From: Candidatus Cloacimonadota bacterium
Lineage (GTDB): Bacteria > Cloacimonadota > Cloacimonadia > JGIOTU-2
Direction: 5' to 3'
Assembly (NCBI GenBank): GCA_021158425.1
Contig: JAGGUR010000081.1
Coordinates: 1-5,237 of the forward strand
DNA: 5,237 nt
In this document: piece after piece, positions 4,315 to 5,237 of the stretch
How the letters are laid out: the number at the start of each line of letters is the position of its first letter
Numbering within the stretch: position 1 is the first letter of the stretch
Notes under the pieces: generated by a model
The model's input: only the letters and a program-made list of their open reading frames with translations
The model's database searches: none
What the model was told of the DNA's origin: nothing
Translations under genes and position numbers: made by a program

Positions 4315-5237
4315 TTAATTAGCTTTCCCACCTAATATAAGAAAAAGCAATGCCATTCGGACTGCTACTCCATTGGTAACTTGCTCAACAATTATGCTGT
4401 TAGGACTATCAGCCACTTCTGGCAGGATTTCAACTCCTCTATTCATTGGACCTGGATGCATAATAAGAACATCATCTTTTGCATATTTCAGGACTTCTTT
4501 GCTCAGTCCATACCTTTTGGCATACTCACCCAAACCCGGGAAAAGTCCTTCTGCCTGCCTCTCTAATTGCATTCGCAAAGCCATAATGACATCTGCTCCT
4601 TCAACTGCTTTAAGAAGGTCATATTCGCATTTCGCCCCATAAACTTCCTCAACCTTTGGAGGCATTAAGGTGCGGGGTCCACAAACAGTTACTTCTGCAC
4701 CCATTTTTTTTATTCCAATCAGATTTGACCTAACTACACGGGAATGCAAAATATCACCTACAATCGTAACCTTCAATCCTTTTAGTGTGCCTTTCTTCTC
4801 CCATATACTAAACATATCTAAAAGAGCTTGAGTAGGATGAGCATGCGTTCCATCTCCAGCATTAAGAACTGGTTTTTGAGAATATTTATGGACAAGCTGT
4901 GGTACACCAGGACAGCTGTGTCTTACAACATATAAGTCAATTCCCATTGCATTAAGAGTATAAACCGTATCTTGCAGACTCTCACCTTTTTTCACGGAAG
5001 AACCAATTGAAGAAAAACTTATCACATCTGCACTAAGTCTTTTTGCTGCGAGTTCAAATGAGATTCTGGTTCTTGTGCTGTCCTCAAAAAAGAGTGTTGC
5101 AATTGTTTTTCCGTGAAGAGTTGGAATTTTCTTGTAATCCCGTTTATTGATTTCTTTCATTACTTTGGCAGTTTCAAATATCGTTTCTATCTCTTCAACA
5201 GAATATGCGTCCAAATCGTAAAGATTTCTACCTGTAA
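4315..5237 (-). CDS. pyrB: Aspartate carbamoyltransferase catalytic chain, 5' end outside window
   Basis: The enzyme joins carbamoyl phosphate and aspartate to N-carbamoyl-aspartate, the committed step of the pathway. The reading frame stays open to the right edge (residues TGRNLYD precede the TTG at 5212-5214), so only a few N-terminal residues and the start codon are missing and no start can be given. Counting from the first complete codon, the carbamoyl-phosphate site STRTR is at 53-57, the Lys-bearing loop SVKKGES at 80-86, HPTQ at 133-136, the aspartate-binding RMQ at 221-223 and HPGPMNRG at 260-267. These match catalytic chains in order and spacing. No fused regulatory domain is present and no pyrI follows, which points to a non-E. 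coli architecture such as a simple trimer or an assembly with PyrC; the latter is inference. The stop codon (4315-4317) abuts the repeat array. Confidence 0.95.
   Translation of the reverse strand, partial: TGRNLYDLDAYSVEEIETIFETAKVMKEINKRDYKKIPTLHGKTIATLFFEDSTRTRISFELAAKRLSADVISFSSIGSSVKKGESLQDTVYTLNAMGIDLYVVRHSCPGVPQLVHKYSQKPVLNAGDGTHAHPTQALLDMFSIWEKKGTLKGLKVTIVGDILHSRVVRSNLIGIKKMGAEVTVCGPRTLMPPKVEEVYGAKCEYDLLKAVEGADVIMALRMQLERQAEGLFPGLGEYAKRYGLSKEVLKYAKDDVLIMHPGPMNRGVEILPEVADSPNSIIVEQVTNGVAVRMALLFLILGGKAN

Noticed and set aside
4373..4642. Plus-strand open frames opposite pyrB, and similar ones opposite pyrR, pyrD and pyrK.
   Set aside because: They are antisense to well-supported conserved genes, show no family motifs and are low-complexity shadows.

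Overview
The window carries five pyrimidine-biosynthesis genes, all on the minus strand and so transcribed from right to left: pyrB (runs off the right edge), pyrC, pyrK, pyrD and pyrR. Together they encode aspartate carbamoyltransferase, a class I dihydroorotase, both subunits of a type 1B (NAD-linked) dihydroorotate dehydrogenase, and the PyrR regulator. These are the steps from carbamoyl phosphate plus aspartate to orotate. carA/carB, pyrE and pyrF are not in the window. No gene reads on the plus strand, and there is no RNA gene, transposase or classical CRISPR array.

The genes look Firmicutes- or Thermotoga-like in type (PyrR, PyrK/PyrD 1B, short PyrB). The sequence is AT-rich with Lys/Ile/Asn-heavy proteins. 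The gaps are unusually large and full of repeats, which suggests an uncultured, low-GC, repeat-rich bacterial lineage. I cannot name the phylum from the sequence.

Layout by plus-strand coordinate: 1-234 is a structured repeat array downstream of pyrR. 235-774 is pyrR, best started at a TTG behind GGAGG. 775-822 is a gap with a 9-bp tandem repeat and a small dyad. 823-1722 is pyrD. 1723-1819 is a gap with a pyrimidine-rich degenerate repeat and a separate 22-bp motif. 1820-2575 is pyrK. 2576-2834 is a gap with two copies of a hairpin element framed by GCGAAAA/TTTTCGC, plus an inverted remnant. 2835-4106 is pyrC. 4107-4314 is a second structured array of the same kind as 1-234. 4315 to the right edge is pyrB.

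The enzymes are conventional and intact. The unusual part is the intergenic DNA: every gap is occupied by repeats, and four different repeat types are used. The most striking is a modular array in which the word GTCA(T) recurs at 10- or 20-bp steps (27-28 bp for one module) and punctuates small hairpins whose arms vary between units. The word flips to ATGAC halfway, making each array a large, branched inverted repeat. Both arrays begin directly at a stop codon (pyrB and pyrR) with nearly the same sequence. This is the best candidate here for something undescribed, though its function is unknown.
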